From Trifolium pratense (lineage: Eukaryota; Streptophyta; Magnoliopsida; Fabales; Fabaceae): DNA of 64,000 nucleotides. The stretch covers positions 62,001 to 126,000 of the forward strand of contig NW_025721051.1 of NCBI RefSeq assembly GCF_020283565.1. Direction: 5' to 3'. Position 1 is the first letter of the stretch, and every line of letters starts with the position of its first letter. This document shows positions 45,259 through 56,217 of this stretch, piece after piece. A program made the translations under genes and the position numbers. The notes beneath the pieces are model-generated. The model was given only the letters and a program-made list of their open reading frames with translations, ran no database searches and was not told the origin of the DNA.

Positions 45259-47465
45259 TTACACTACCCTTCCTAACTCAACAAAAATATGACATGACCG
45301 AAATGCATGTAAATCATCGTAGCAAGAACGTTGATTTTCGTAGTAGTCCACAAAGTGTGATACAAGCATAGCAAACATGAGATAAGAATTTAAATCTGTA
45401 ATTGAAATTGAACTTGATTGGTAATCACAGTCATCTTGGTCAAGAATAATTTTCCGAAGGGCAGCATTTCCTCTGTCAATGACTAACAAGGAATAGGTTG
45501 GTCGAATATATACCACATCGAAATCATTTGAGAACTTAGCATCTTCACCCGGTCCATCTCTATAGCCAACAACATTTGACTTTTCTCCAGCGATGGTTGT
45601 CACACCTAAAAATTATTTACAAAGATCGGTAACAATACAAATACTGAAATACACCTTAATAGTCCTATATAGATCCGAATCCTTGTAGCTAAATAAACAC
45701 ATACCAGAATCTCCGATTTTTTTGATGGCAAGATTCTGAGTATCAGCAACATAAACATTCCCTTTATCATCCATAGATATACCTTTGGGATGATTAAACC
45801 GAGCATCACTAGGTTTTCCATCCACATGATCAGTGTATCCCTGAAATGACCCAGCTACCAATCTTCCTCGACTATCTGCAATACCATAAACATAATTCGT
45901 AAGATAAGTGGATGAAAATCAAATCATTCTAATTTTTAATTAATCCAAAATTTTACTTACTATATAATTTTCATCTATAAACGGTATTTGTTGGGAAATC
46001 GTTTCATAAAACACTTTTATAAACGCAGCGGAATTTTTAAAATTAAAATTTCCCATCAATGGATTCTTGTGAAAGAGCATGATCAGGTCTAGAATATTAC
46101 CTTTGAAGAACAAATTCGTGGCCGCTTTTCTTGATCACAAGCACCGCACTTGCAGCACCTCCACTTAGTCCACACGAACAGGAACCTTCGATCTCACAGT
46201 GCTAGCTGTTCTTGGATGAAGGCTGAGGGAATTTTGTGCGGTTTAGGGTTTAAAGAAATTCAGAATTTCTCTAAATTCAGTTAGGGTTTGTAAAACGTGA
46301 TTTCTGAACTTCATAAGGCTCTATTTATAGAGTTTCTTATGAGGTCTTTAGTTTACACGAAATTGGGCTTCTCAAGCCCAATATCCGTTTGTCACTAACT
46401 GCACCCCCGCAATAAGTCTTACTTATTTTTTTTCCTTCTTAACTGTCCTTATGTGTGTGACCCTGTAGGTTCTTATGACGTTGGCAATAATATTAATCGT
46501 AATATTATAAACAGTGAGCGGTATCTAGCAACACATCACTGTTACCCAAGTCATAGGAATGTCACGTGATCTGACTAACCTTTTCGTGATAAATATCTTG
46601 TGCACAATTACCCTTTTGCCCTCATGTCTATATTGAACACAAGGCATAGTATGTCATCCTTGTCTAGTTCAATATTGGGCCCATAGACATATCTCCCGTT
46701 ATGTAGGAGGGACAAATTCCATCTAGGTCACTCATGTCCCTCAGCATGATTCGTGAGATACCCATCAACCAACTTTATAATTATCCAGTTACGGATAACG
46801 TTTGAATGGCAACAAGGTATTACACTCCTGCATCTAGGGTACATAGTGGTTTCAGGTCGAAGGGTGGAATACACCTTTTATCACTATGAGAAAACTTATG
46901 ACATTTCATAACACTCTATGTAGTATTCTCATGGTGGGTCAATCCGATATAAAGTTACCCTTAACATTTATATCTATGTGAAGACTTGATAACTCATTAT
47001 CCATGATCAGTGAGATATGATCATCAGTCTACCAACATAATAGTCTTTATGCTTTAACGTTATCCCATTTCACAATAAAGCTTGACTATGGATATGTTTA
47101 AGAATAGTGTTCTTATATTTAATGGAATCTCACGATTAAGTCATACTTAACGTTCCATACAATGAACTTACTATTCTAGGGACTCTATTATTATTTAACA
47201 CATAAACATAATAAAGAAAAGCCTTTATTCAAAAAGTAAATTATCCAATACAAGTATCATGCAATTATAAATAATTGGCCTCTAGGGCTTACACCAACAG
47301 TATTAGCTAATATAAACTCAAGAGAACAAACAAGAGTAGCCATACATTGAGACAGTGGTGGGGTGATTCGAACAATGTTGCTATTAACTTCATCAACAAC
47401 AAAGAGTTCACCATCCTCTTCTTTGACACGGATCCGATAAGGAATAACTCCAATCGCATTTCCTT
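45259..47465 (-). pseudogene. NHL-repeat protein fragment captured by CACTA, split by a solo LTR
   Basis: Three minus-strand exons run in order. The first is GELFVVDEVNSNIVRITPPL (about 47,465-47,347). The second is RLVAGSFQGYTDHVDGKPSD, ARFNHPKGISMDDKGNVYVA and DTQNLAIKKIGDSG (45,877-45,705). The third is TTIAGEKSNVVGYRDGPGED, AKFSNDFDVVYIRPTYSLLV and IDRGNAALRKI (from 45,608). These are beta-propeller blades of plant NHL-domain proteins (membrane-anchored proteins of unclear role). Splice signals between exons 2 and 3 remain. A 1.3-kb solo LTR sits in the intron between exons 1 and 2. The signal peptide and the C-terminal membrane part are absent or unreadable. Confidence 0.87.
45989..47299. 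mobile_element. Solo LTR (copia-type ends) inside the captured NHL piece
   Basis: It starts TGTTGGGAAATCG and ends GGGCTTACACCAACA, a six-base inverted terminal repeat (TGTTGG/CCAACA). The target duplication is GTATT (45,984-45,988 and 47,300-47,304), and there is no interior. The ends are those usual for Ty1/copia LTRs. It sits within an element that sits within another LTR. Confidence 0.92.
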
Positions 47466-47519
47466 CCACAAACAAAAAGACAAAAAACAAATCACATCGA
47501 CAAACACAAAACCATAAGA

Positions 47520-48395
47520 ATATTACAATATAAAGGTCTGTTTCAATCGACTTATTCGAGCTTATCTATCAGCATAAACACTTGTGAGAGCTTATAGAAG
47601 CAACTTATGAAAAGTTCATAAACCGATTTCAACTTATTTCCTAAGCTCTCCAGAATTGCTTATATAAATAATTGAAAGTTGACAAACCGAAATAGACGGC
47701 TAGTTAGCACAGAGTTACTGATTATAACTTATCTGCTCAGAAACAAGGTTGAGCTTTATCTGCTCAAAAACAAGGTTGAGCTTAATCTGCTCAGAAACAG
47801 TTAAATTTATTCAACAGTATCGTATATGAATCACAACTTTATTATTATGAGTCCTACTTTATGTTTATGTTACAATTATACCTTTAATTTGTAGATCTAA
47901 GAAAGACGTGATTTATATATCACTCTAATTTGGTAGTGAAACAAGAAGTATATTATATATAACCCTAAACAGTTATGAAAAATAAGCAAATTACATACAA
48001 AAATTAAGTAATATCCATTAATTGTATGTTTTGTACAAACCAATAACCTAAATTACCAATTTATGAAACCAAATGATGAAAAAACAATCTAATGAGAAAT
48101 TGAACCTGGATTTTGAAGATTGAATTTGAATTTGAATGGAGATTGAAGATTGAAGGTTCAACAAAGCCTGAATCTAAATGTTGAACCCGAAGCTTGAAGG
48201 TTCATCGAAGCTTGAGAGGTTGAATAACAAATTTGAATGAAGCTTGAGATGAATCTGAACTAGCTTTGAGAGATTTACGGATTGGAGCTTGTGGAGTGAG
48301 AATCGCAGATTTAGGGAATGAAGCTTGTGAGTGAGAATCACAGATTTAGGGATTTGGAACGGTGAAACTTGAACCGAGAAATAAGTGGAAATAAT
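47520..48395. other. CACTA interior without a recognised gene
   Basis: AT-rich. 47,545-47,700 resembles a small palindrome-bearing repeat (GAGCTTAT, TCATAAAC). 48,100-48,300 is a run of GAAGCTTGAAG-like imperfect repeats. A similar TTTATAAGCTT/TTTCATAAACTG block occurs in the HDR intron at 17,007-17,140. Confidence 0.5.
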
Positions 48396-49582
48396 TAGCC
48401 GCCGCGGTATGCACTAAAACCGCAGCCGCAATACACACTAAAACCGCCGAGATTCACGAACAACAAAGGCGGTTGAATGAAGCCGCAGTAACCGTCGGCA
48501 TTGATAAGATCGGCGGCGGTTCACTTGCTAGTGCCTCAAATTGTCTGTCGCTGTGTGCGTTTTTTCTGGTAGTGATACATGCCGAATGATCATAAATTAT
48601 CACTAATAAAACAAGTAGATATCAATCACTTACCGCATCACACCATGGTTACACCCTCCAATGGCCCACCAAATCCTAGAGGTTAGTCTATATGATACTC
48701 TAATGCACCTTATATGATCCGGATATCACTGCTCCGCAGAGTAAATTGTCCCACCATTGGACAGTGTCCCACCATTGGACATAAATACCCCACGGTTGGG
48801 TATTAAGGTTCGGTACCCCACCATTGGGTATTATTCCGAACCACACCGTCACCAATGAATGTATGAACCCTATCACCACTAAGTTAGTCACACCAAAAAT
48901 TACTCCACCGAGTAATTAATCAAAATGGTCTTGTTCCAACACTGGTTTAGAAACAAGATCTCCCCCAATGATAACCCCAATCACCAACCAGATACATCAT
49001 TGATAACCCCAATCACCAAATCAAAAGACATAATTAATCAAGGTTAACAATAAAATAAACTCATGCATATCACAAGAATTCATATGTCATTTACACACAC
49101 CATAAAGATCACTTAAACATATGTATAATTATAATAAACAAACAACGGAGGACCCTCTTACCTTAATAGCAACAACTTTTAATTCACACAGTGGTCTTTG
49201 CTTCGCTAAGTATACACTTGTGGTGTTGGCTTAAGTGTAGACTCCTACCATTTAATCTTTTTCTTGATTCACCTTTTTCTTTCTAATAACTCTCTTTGTG
49301 TTTTCTATCTGAATCTTTTCTTTTGTTTTTCTAAGAGCGTGATGTATGAATGATTAAATGAGAGAACTTAATACTCATATAATAACTACTTTCCTAACTA
49401 TTAGGGATTAGTGGAGTGAGGAGTGGAACTCATGCTATCACAAAAATAGGAGGAAGAGTTATAATTTTACTTCTAACCTAGGCAGGCCTTCACATTTTGA
49501 AACAACACATATCTTATTATCCCAACTGCCCACGTCTATAGTCATATTGTTATTGTTATTAATAACAAAAATAGTTAATATA

Positions 49583-51940
49583 TCTATAATCTATAACAAT
49601 AATAAAGGGAAAACATTTCTTTTGGTGTAGCTTTTTTTTTAAATACCATAAATACCCTTCTCTTAGTATTGTTTTTTTTTTCACACTCTAACTTCCAAAA
49701 CCAACTTTTTTTTTAAAAAAAAAAAAAACTCTTTTTAACTTCCAAAACAAACCATTTGTTCCATTCTTTTAGTTTACACATCTTCATTCTTCTCAATTTT
49801 TCTTCAACAATATTTGTATTCATTCCTGTTTTCTTTCCTCAATTTTTTTTTTAACTTAAATATTTGTCAATCATTCTATATATCACTCGAATCTAACATT
49901 CTATTTGCAGTTATATAATTTCTGTTGCATAACTTCAATTCCTTTCCAAATTAACATCAAATATATGGAGGATATATAGAACAATAGAGTACAATGCAAA
50001 CAAAATATTTTCATGCAATTTCTTTCAACGTCTTACAACTTTATACAATCATTTGAAAGAGTTGCATATCGCTCTAATTAAATAAAATTTAATGTGTTCT
50101 AAACTTCTTTGCATTACTTAATTTCTATCCTCTCTAACGTTCCATTTTGTATAGTGATTTTGTTCTCAATAATATGTGATGCATGTATTCTAATAATAAT
50201 ATGCAGTGTCACGTTTTTGTTTTCTTTTTGTTGTGTAGTGTGATGTTATGTTTTTAACTTCAAATACACATATTATTGTAAAAAAAAAATACTTCAAATA
50301 TCATGTTGTGTTGTGATGATCGAATTTGACCATGGTAATTTTCTTTTCATCTATCTTTGTTTCTTTTTTCTTTGCATGTTGTAAATTTAACCATTGTTTT
50401 TATCCTTTTATTGTTGTGTTCTATTTTTTTATATCTCAATTTTATTTTATTTTTATCTCATTTATACCATGTTAATTATTTGTTCAATATCTTTGATTGT
50501 AGTTTATGTCATTTATCATGAAGGTCTTCCAAAATTAATAATACTTGAAGGTGTTTTGTTCATCATTAAGGTGAACTGTTATGAGAGAAATGAAGAAAGA
50601 TAGAGCAGCATATGGGCTACACTGATGATGGTAACATTAAAGCGGCAAGAGACAGACACGAGGAGAAGAGTAAACAGCGAGACTACATTACAGTACAAAA
50701 CGAGAAAGACATATGTCAATCAATAAAAACATATGAACGGGATGGTTAGCAATGTGTGTGCAAAAATTATTTGTTTTATAAAATGTGGGTGCAAAAGAAA
50801 ATCATCCTACAAGTGAATTTTTGATGTGCAAAAGAAAATTATTTTGGCGACATATCGATATTCTGACTATGGTACTCCAAAGGGGTGCTAAGTGAATGCA
50901 ATACAAGTTTTTGTTACCCTTCAAAATTTGTGAATTTTTTATTGCTTTTGCGGTAGTTTGATTGTTGGGAATCTAGACGGGCATGTATGTATAAATTTTT
51001 ATAAGGTTTCAATTATATTCGGCCCAAATTAACGTGCCACTATAATGTGCTAATTATAATATCCATTATTTTTAAGTTAATTTCGTCTTATTCATAATGA
51101 TTGATAAAAATATATATGCAGGGAAATGAAAAATATTCATGGTTCAGATTTCATATTTGGCCTTCTTAAACAATGTCGTTGATGGTATTATTGCTTTCTA
51201 TGAATATATATCTCTCTATCCTTTATACTTAACATGACTAAAGTGTTCGTAGTTGTGGTGTAGAATTTTCATTTCCATTTTTTTTTTGGTAGAGGAGTTT
51301 TCATTTTTTTTTTTTTTTTGTTATACAGGAATTTTCATTTTCTATTCAAGAGTTTTTATTCTTTGAGATCTTATGTGCCATTAATAAATTTGTATTCATT
51401 CATTATGTATTCTTTAATTATCTTCCTCTACTACATATCTAATGAGTTTTTCTTAAGCATATTTTTGCTAATCAAAGTACAGAGGTTAACTCATTAAGTA
51501 ATTGGTAACAATGTGTTGATTTACATGTGAATAACTATAAAAATATTCCAAATTAAATAAAATCATATTTTTAATCAAACCATTATTTAATTGTCTATGA
51601 CTAATTAATGACTCGCCTGAACATATTCTATTATACATTTGGGTCTTGATATTGAGTTCTATTCTACTGAGTTGTATAAAAGATTATACTAGACACATGT
51701 GTAGTGATTTTCTATTATCACATTGAGTTCTATTTTAATAATGGCCGTCTATGTGATCCAATTTTATGCTCAACACTTCTACATTATTTAATTAACTTTC
51801 TATCTTAATAACTTCTTTCAAATAAAAAATAAGTCTATACTTTTTTGTTTTCATCAAACATTTATGTTTTTTAACATATTTTTATTTTCATAAAATCGGA
51901 TCACACAGACGGGTGCGGAACGCGTCCGTCTGGCCACTAG
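49583..51940. mobile_element. Helitron, complete, with empty site visible in the sister LTR
   Basis: It begins TCTATAATC and ends CTAG, sitting between host A and T with no target duplication. A 3' hairpin with arms CAGACGG (51,906-51,912) and CCGTCTG (51,926-51,932) lies eight bases from the end. These are the diagnostic marks of Helitrons. The undisturbed site AATATA|TTATAATAATG is present in the other LTR copy at about 41,909-41,920, which fixes both ends exactly. At 2,358 bp it has no Rep/helicase text and is non-autonomous. A short frame at 50,394-50,603 (EGLPKLIILEGVLFIIK) is not recognised. Confidence 0.94.
51906..51932 (+). terminator. Helitron 3' terminal hairpin
   Basis: CAGACGG pairs with CCGTCTG. 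The intervening bases extend the stem with a bulged T (TGCG with CGCG, loop GAA). It is followed by GCCACTAG and the host T. In this transposon class the hairpin marks the end of rolling-circle transfer. Confidence 0.85.
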
Positions 51941-52341
51941 TTATAATAATGAAAATAATAATAAGAAGAAATAATGATGATGGATTTGCTAATCATGTTG
52001 CACTACATATAGTAACTCTCCTTTATTATCTCTATCTTCTTGTTGCTATAATGTAGCTATTGGTCCACATACTCAAAATACTAACTTAGTCATTCCCTTA
52101 ACCTCATTGATTTATAAAATAAAAATAAGTACTCTTAAAATAAATAATATTCCTATGGATTGTTGCTATACAAAAATAAAGATATAATTTATAATTTAAT
52201 TAATCACGAACGAGAATTTAAGCTCATAAAAACATTTATAAAATAATACTATCATTGGGTAAATTATAAATAAAATATTTTCAATTCAACAACTATACAA
52301 TATTTAAATATATAAGCCGCGTAAAATATCGGGGTCTTACA

Positions 52342-52790
52342 CGAGCCATTAAAAATTTGTGAATGTGAATTTTTAATATAAAAACTTTCATTTGTCCATG
52401 GTTTTGAAGTCAATATTTTTTAAACGAAATTTTTGTTCAATGAAATTAAGAATTTCATAAGAAATTGTATATGATAACGAAGATAAAATGATAGAAAGAT
52501 GAAATTATGGATAAAAAAATAAGGAAGATGAAATTAAAAAATTTAAATAAGACAATTAAAATATATAACAAAGATGCATGAATTATTCAGTGGTACATAT
52601 TTTCTTTGGTATTAACATTCTGATTGATTTTTGTTTTGAAATTATATCTATCAAACAACAGTACAAGTAATATCATAATAATTAGTTGAGTATTATAAAT
52701 TCACTATAATATATATATATTTTTTAGATGTAGGTGAAGTTTCATACTAACAATTATTATTTAAAATGTGTTAAGTTGGTTTTATAATTA

Positions 52791-52878
<88 letters not shown>

Positions 52879-53000
52879 CAAAATTTAAATATATATTTGA
52901 TCTCTATATTTTCATCAAATTAAACTTTACATTATTCGTTCTAAAATTGATAGTTTGGACTTAAATTAAATTTTATTTGGAATTTTGAGTTATTATTTAT
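52342..53000. other. AT-rich spacer right of the nested block
   Basis: No gene is recognised. It contains the long (AT)n run described separately. Confidence 0.5.
52794..52876. repeat. (AT)n microsatellite, about 40 units
   Basis: An almost perfect dinucleotide run of about 80 bp between TTAAATTTT and GACAAAATTT. Such self-complementary tracts commonly vary in length and can cause assembly breaks. Confidence 0.96.
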
Positions 53001-53002
53001 TT

Positions 53003-53254
53003 ATAGCTAATAATAAAGGGAATACTTAAATTTTGGTGTTGCCTTTTTCTGTAATTCCCATAATACCCATAACAGTTTTTTTTCTTTTTTTTTTTTAATT
53101 TCTTCTTAACTTCCACATTTTTTTAACTTCTATTTTAGTAACTTTCTCTCTCAAACAAAAAGTAACTTCTATACTTTTTTATTTTCATCTAATCATTTAC
53201 ATTTTTTAATACATTTTATTTTCATAAAATTGGGCCACACAGACTGGCCACTAG
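53003..53254. mobile_element. Short Helitron-like relic related to the 49,583 element
   Basis: It shares AATAATAAAGGGAA near the left edge, the TTTTATTTTCATAAAAT-GG stretch, and the terminal CACACAGACTGGCCACTAG followed by T. The 3' hairpin has lost one arm and the left end lacks the TCTATAATC start, so it is a 5'-degenerate, internally deleted relative of about 250 bp. Confidence 0.7.
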
Positions 53255-53399
53255 TTATTATAATTTGTACGCAAATTAAAAAATGACATTTTTAAAGACA
53301 AACTTATTTGTTGGTGATTTATTAAGCATTTATTTATTTATTTATTTGATAATTATGAAAATTTAAATATTAAAATGTTTATTTTTGTGGGCTCATTTT

Positions 53400-53695
53400 T
53401 ACCCGGATCCGGATACTATTACAAACCAAATAGAAAACAGAAAGAATTGAATTTGAATTGAACGAATTCCTTTTTCCACGCAAAGAGGTTCAGAGGATGA
53501 ACGAACAAAATCGCCTTCTCCTCTTCCTTTCTTTATCTCTCTCGCTAGCCACCGTTTTTCTTCTGCATCCATTTCTTGCTTCGATTTAAATTCTTCACAT
53601 CCACAAACCAATATAAGAATCTCTCTTTCCCTTTCAATTTTTTAGATTCTTTCACCGAAACGAGAAAGCAAATTGTCGCCGTCATTTTTCTCTCA
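53400..53695 (+). promoter_or_regulatory. Possible promoter and 5' UTR of an unidentified captured gene start
   Basis: The region changes from AT-rich debris to a mixed, CT-rich sequence (TTCTCCTCTTCCTTTCTTTA, CTCTCTCGCTAGCC), typical of plant 5' leaders. It leads to an ATG at 53,696 followed at once by a GTGAGT donor. No clear TATA box position can be fixed. Confidence 0.45.
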
Positions 53696-54483
53696 TGGTG
53701 AGTTTCCCTTTTCTTTGATCTCTTCTCTCTCATTGTCCATAATATTTGGTCCATGAATTCCTATTCCCTAATTTCATATATGTTCGTTTCAAATTCCACC
53801 TGTTAATTTTCTGATTTCATCTCCAAATTGCATAGTTTTCAATTTCATCCAAACCCTAATATTCATATGAACCCTAAATCCGAATTGGTTCTCTCTTGTT
53901 ACAAATTCAATGCCAATTTCATTTTATTTATTGTTGGTTTTTGAATTTCATGCTCAATTTCCAATAGGTTTGTTTATCCCGTTTTGCCAGTAACCCCTCA
54001 CTCTTAATCTAAACCCTTACGCTGAACACATGTTTTTATGTGATTTGGAATGCTTTTGAGTATGCCGTTAACCTTTCTATTTTCTTTTTTACAGGTTTTA
54101 GATCTAGTTCCCATCCTTGCACAAGAAAACCTTCCAGTTGAAATAATACAGTCCTATGATTTGGTAGCCTCTAATGCCTTGTTCAAGCAACCATTAAAGT
54201 ACAACCAGATTCTGAATCTCTAATTTTTTTTCTAAATTATCCTCATTACTATTTGATGTTTGTTATGGTACATTGCTCAATTTATCATCATATGAGTCGC
54301 TAAAATTCATTGCTCAATTTTGTTTTCGATGCATGAGTAGACCGTCTTGTGTTTTTCCCTGATGTAGTTGAAAAAAGGAACAAATACTGCAACAATTAAA
54401 AAAAATTATGAAGTTCTACAAATATCTGTATAGTCTTGAATCCAAGGAGATTGAATCAACACTCCCACGATCAAAAGATGTAA
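53696..54483 (+). pseudogene. Unidentified gene start: exon 1 ATG, exon 2, and a downstream exon
   Basis: Exon 1 would supply only the start codon (ATG|GTGAGT). Exon 2 (54,095-54,198) then reads VLDLVPILAQENLPVEIIQS and YDLVASNALFKQPLK in frame to a GTACAA donor. A third open piece before the donor at about 54,480 reads KFYKYLYSLESKEIESTLPR. I do not recognise the protein. This is the only place in the window where a captured piece appears to include a leader and start codon. At 54,484 the tRNA ligase repeat begins abruptly. Confidence 0.5.
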
Positions 54484-55328
54484 GTTTTTTTAATAATTGT
54501 TTAAGTTGTTTCACTATGATTCATAGCAAGTTTGGCAACTGAACTCCTCATGCACGTGTTGCATTTTTGTATCTACAAAGGCTGAATTTTACTGTGTCAT
54601 CAAAGTTAGCCCAAATTTTATGTAAAAAATAGACTTAAATATGTTTTTGGAATTGTGTGATGTAGTATTATTTCCTATCATATATATTCATTGGTATTTC
54701 TTGCTCTGAGCAGTGGTGGTTACAACAGTTACTGAATTGGGCAATGGAAAGCCAAAGTTCTATTCAACCCTTGATATAATCTCTTATTGCAGAAAATGGC
54801 TATTACCAACAAATCACATGTGGTTGTTCTCAACAAGGTGAGCATTCAGTATTTAAATAGACGTTCTTTATTATTCAAATTTCATAAATGACTCAAAGTA
54901 TGATATCATTTCTTTTAAACCTGTTTTCTTCAAATAATTTGATATACTGAAATTAATTAGTGCTGCACTAGATTTAGAAGCACTGAATAACCTTTTGTTT
55001 ATGAAATGTGTAATTATGTGATTAAAATCTGATGGGTTGGTATTCTATTTATTAAGTTCTTAGAGATTTCTGGTCTGTGAGATCAGCTTTTCTTTGTATA
55101 TAGTAATATATAATATAATATAATAGTAAATTTTTTTATTGAGAACCTTTATCTAAATGTAGAAAATCAGCCTCTTCCTTCTTTGCTGCCTATATTGCCT
55201 TATGTGAGGAAGGTACTGCAACTTCTGTGTGCAGGGCTCTTGATGAAATTGCGGACATATCTGTACCAGGTATGAATGTTAAGTTAGCACTATTTATTTA
55301 ACTTGACATTATGTCTCATGCTCCACAT
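54484..55328. repeat. tRNA-ligase segmental repeat, copy 2 (copy 1 at 20,995-21,836)
   Basis: Starts GTTTTTTTAATAATTG directly after GATGTAA and ends at CATGCTCCACAT. Sequence on both outer sides is unrelated to that around copy 1. Confidence 0.93.
54714..55268 (+). pseudogene. RNL: Plant tRNA ligase (RNL) two-exon fragment, copy 2
   Basis: Exons at 54,714-54,837 and 55,163-55,268 encode the same adenylyltransferase-domain text as copy 1 (VTTVTELGNGKPKFYST, then KSASSFFAAYIALCEEGTAT). Differences include YIAL here for YDAL in copy 1 and in the family, and STLDI here for STPDI. The third exon found in copy 1 is missing because homology stops at 55,328. Splice signals are intact and there are no stops in the two exons. 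Confidence 0.9.
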
Positions 55329-56217
55329 GTTTCAGTCATGCCATGAGAACGGCGAGTTATTATAATGTTGTGTTAACATGATTTTGCTTGGAAGATGTTA
55401 AATAATGTTTACATTTTTTATAGATTAATAGTTCAGTTTAATTTTGAATCAGGATTGAGTTTGTAATTGGTTTTCAAGTTAATAATGTTTGGTGTCAAAC
55501 AATTGGCAAACCTGGTAACTCTTAGCAGCCTTTAACTCTTGTTAACTCCTGCTCAAATTCACTTATTGCGAAGGTAATAAAGATGAAAATTTTGATAACC
55601 TTTTGAATTTCAGATGGTTATTGAAAATTGGTTTTTGTTTACAGTGACTGTGGTAAAGAGTGGAACTAGAGCTTTACCGTATCTGTGATTGGATGGTGAC
55701 ACGAGTTCCATTGGTTTTCCTGGGTTAAGCCTTTTACTCGTATTTACACTTACACTGGTCATGTTCAACATTGATCAACTAGAATTCAACATTGATCAAC
55801 TAAAATTTCAACATTGATGCTTGTGTGGGTGTAGGTTGCTAAGTGTATAGGGATTGGTCTGCCGGAGCTTATTTTCTAGTATTTGTGTCCCAGGCAGAGT
55901 TCCTTCAAGTTGCATCCACGTAGTGTCTTTATACTTTAGCGAATGAGATTGAATTATATCCATTCATTGATTTTCTCTTTTTCAAATATATTTTTTTATA
56001 ATTTCAATTCAAGTATACAATGGTACTATTTTGACTAGAGTGCATTTTTGCCCTTATTGGAAAGCTTTCTCTCACTCAAGTGGATATATGTTACATCTAT
56101 CTTTCTGAAGATATTCTCTTTTTAAAATTGGAATGGGATTTGGTTTCTGATTAATTGTTATTCTTTCTTGTGAAAATGATTTTCTTAAATTGTATATTCT
56201 GTCTTTTTGGTTCACAG
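55329..56217. other. Spacer between tRNA ligase and transporter pieces
   Basis: AT-rich, intron-like. A short imperfect repeat, AACATTGATCAACTAGAATTC/AACATTGATCAACTAAAATTT style, lies at 55,766-55,812. No gene is recognised. Confidence 0.5.

Larger units (their letters stand above)
43117..48574. mobile_element. CACTA (EnSpm) transposon carrying captured gene pieces
   Basis: The left end is CACTACAAAAAAATAG and the right end, on the other strand, is CACTACCAGAAAAAACGC. The target duplication is ATA (43,114-43,116 and 48,575-48,577), and the uninterrupted site is visible in the other LTR at about 25,733. Both subterminal regions are rich in CGTCGCT, GCGGCGGTT and CCGCCG motifs (43,160-43,330 and 48,395-48,540), the expected transposase-binding repeats. 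There is no transposase text inside. Instead the body holds NAP1-like and NHL-repeat gene pieces, so it is a non-autonomous, gene-capturing CACTA. Confidence 0.93.
25299..52341 (-). mobile_element. Outer LTR retrotransposon (interior deleted), host of all nested insertions
   Basis: Both LTRs start TGTAACATCCC and end GG-TTTACA or GG-CTTACA. The left LTR (25,299-42,317) and right LTR (42,680-52,341) are each about 1.8 kb once the nested elements are removed. Between them only 362 bp remain. These hold, on the minus strand, a tRNA-iMet-type primer site (TGGTATCAGAGC, 42,666-42,677, two bases from the right LTR) and a purine tract next to the left LTR. The right LTR is therefore the 5' LTR. No gag or pol remains. 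Flanks CGGGT and CGAGC are only 3/5 alike, so the target duplication is decayed or lost. The LTR pair differs by a few percent by eye and a 61-bp indel at 49,457-49,520. Confidence 0.9.

Noticed and set aside
50394..50603. 69-codon frame in the Helitron as a Rep/helicase or RPA remnant
   Set aside because: No Rep or helicase motif is visible and the hydrophobic start is T-rich DNA. The short EGLPKLIILEG part is not enough.
25294..52346. Target duplication for the outer retrotransposon
   Set aside because: CGGGT and CGAGC match at only three of five positions, so I do not claim a duplication.
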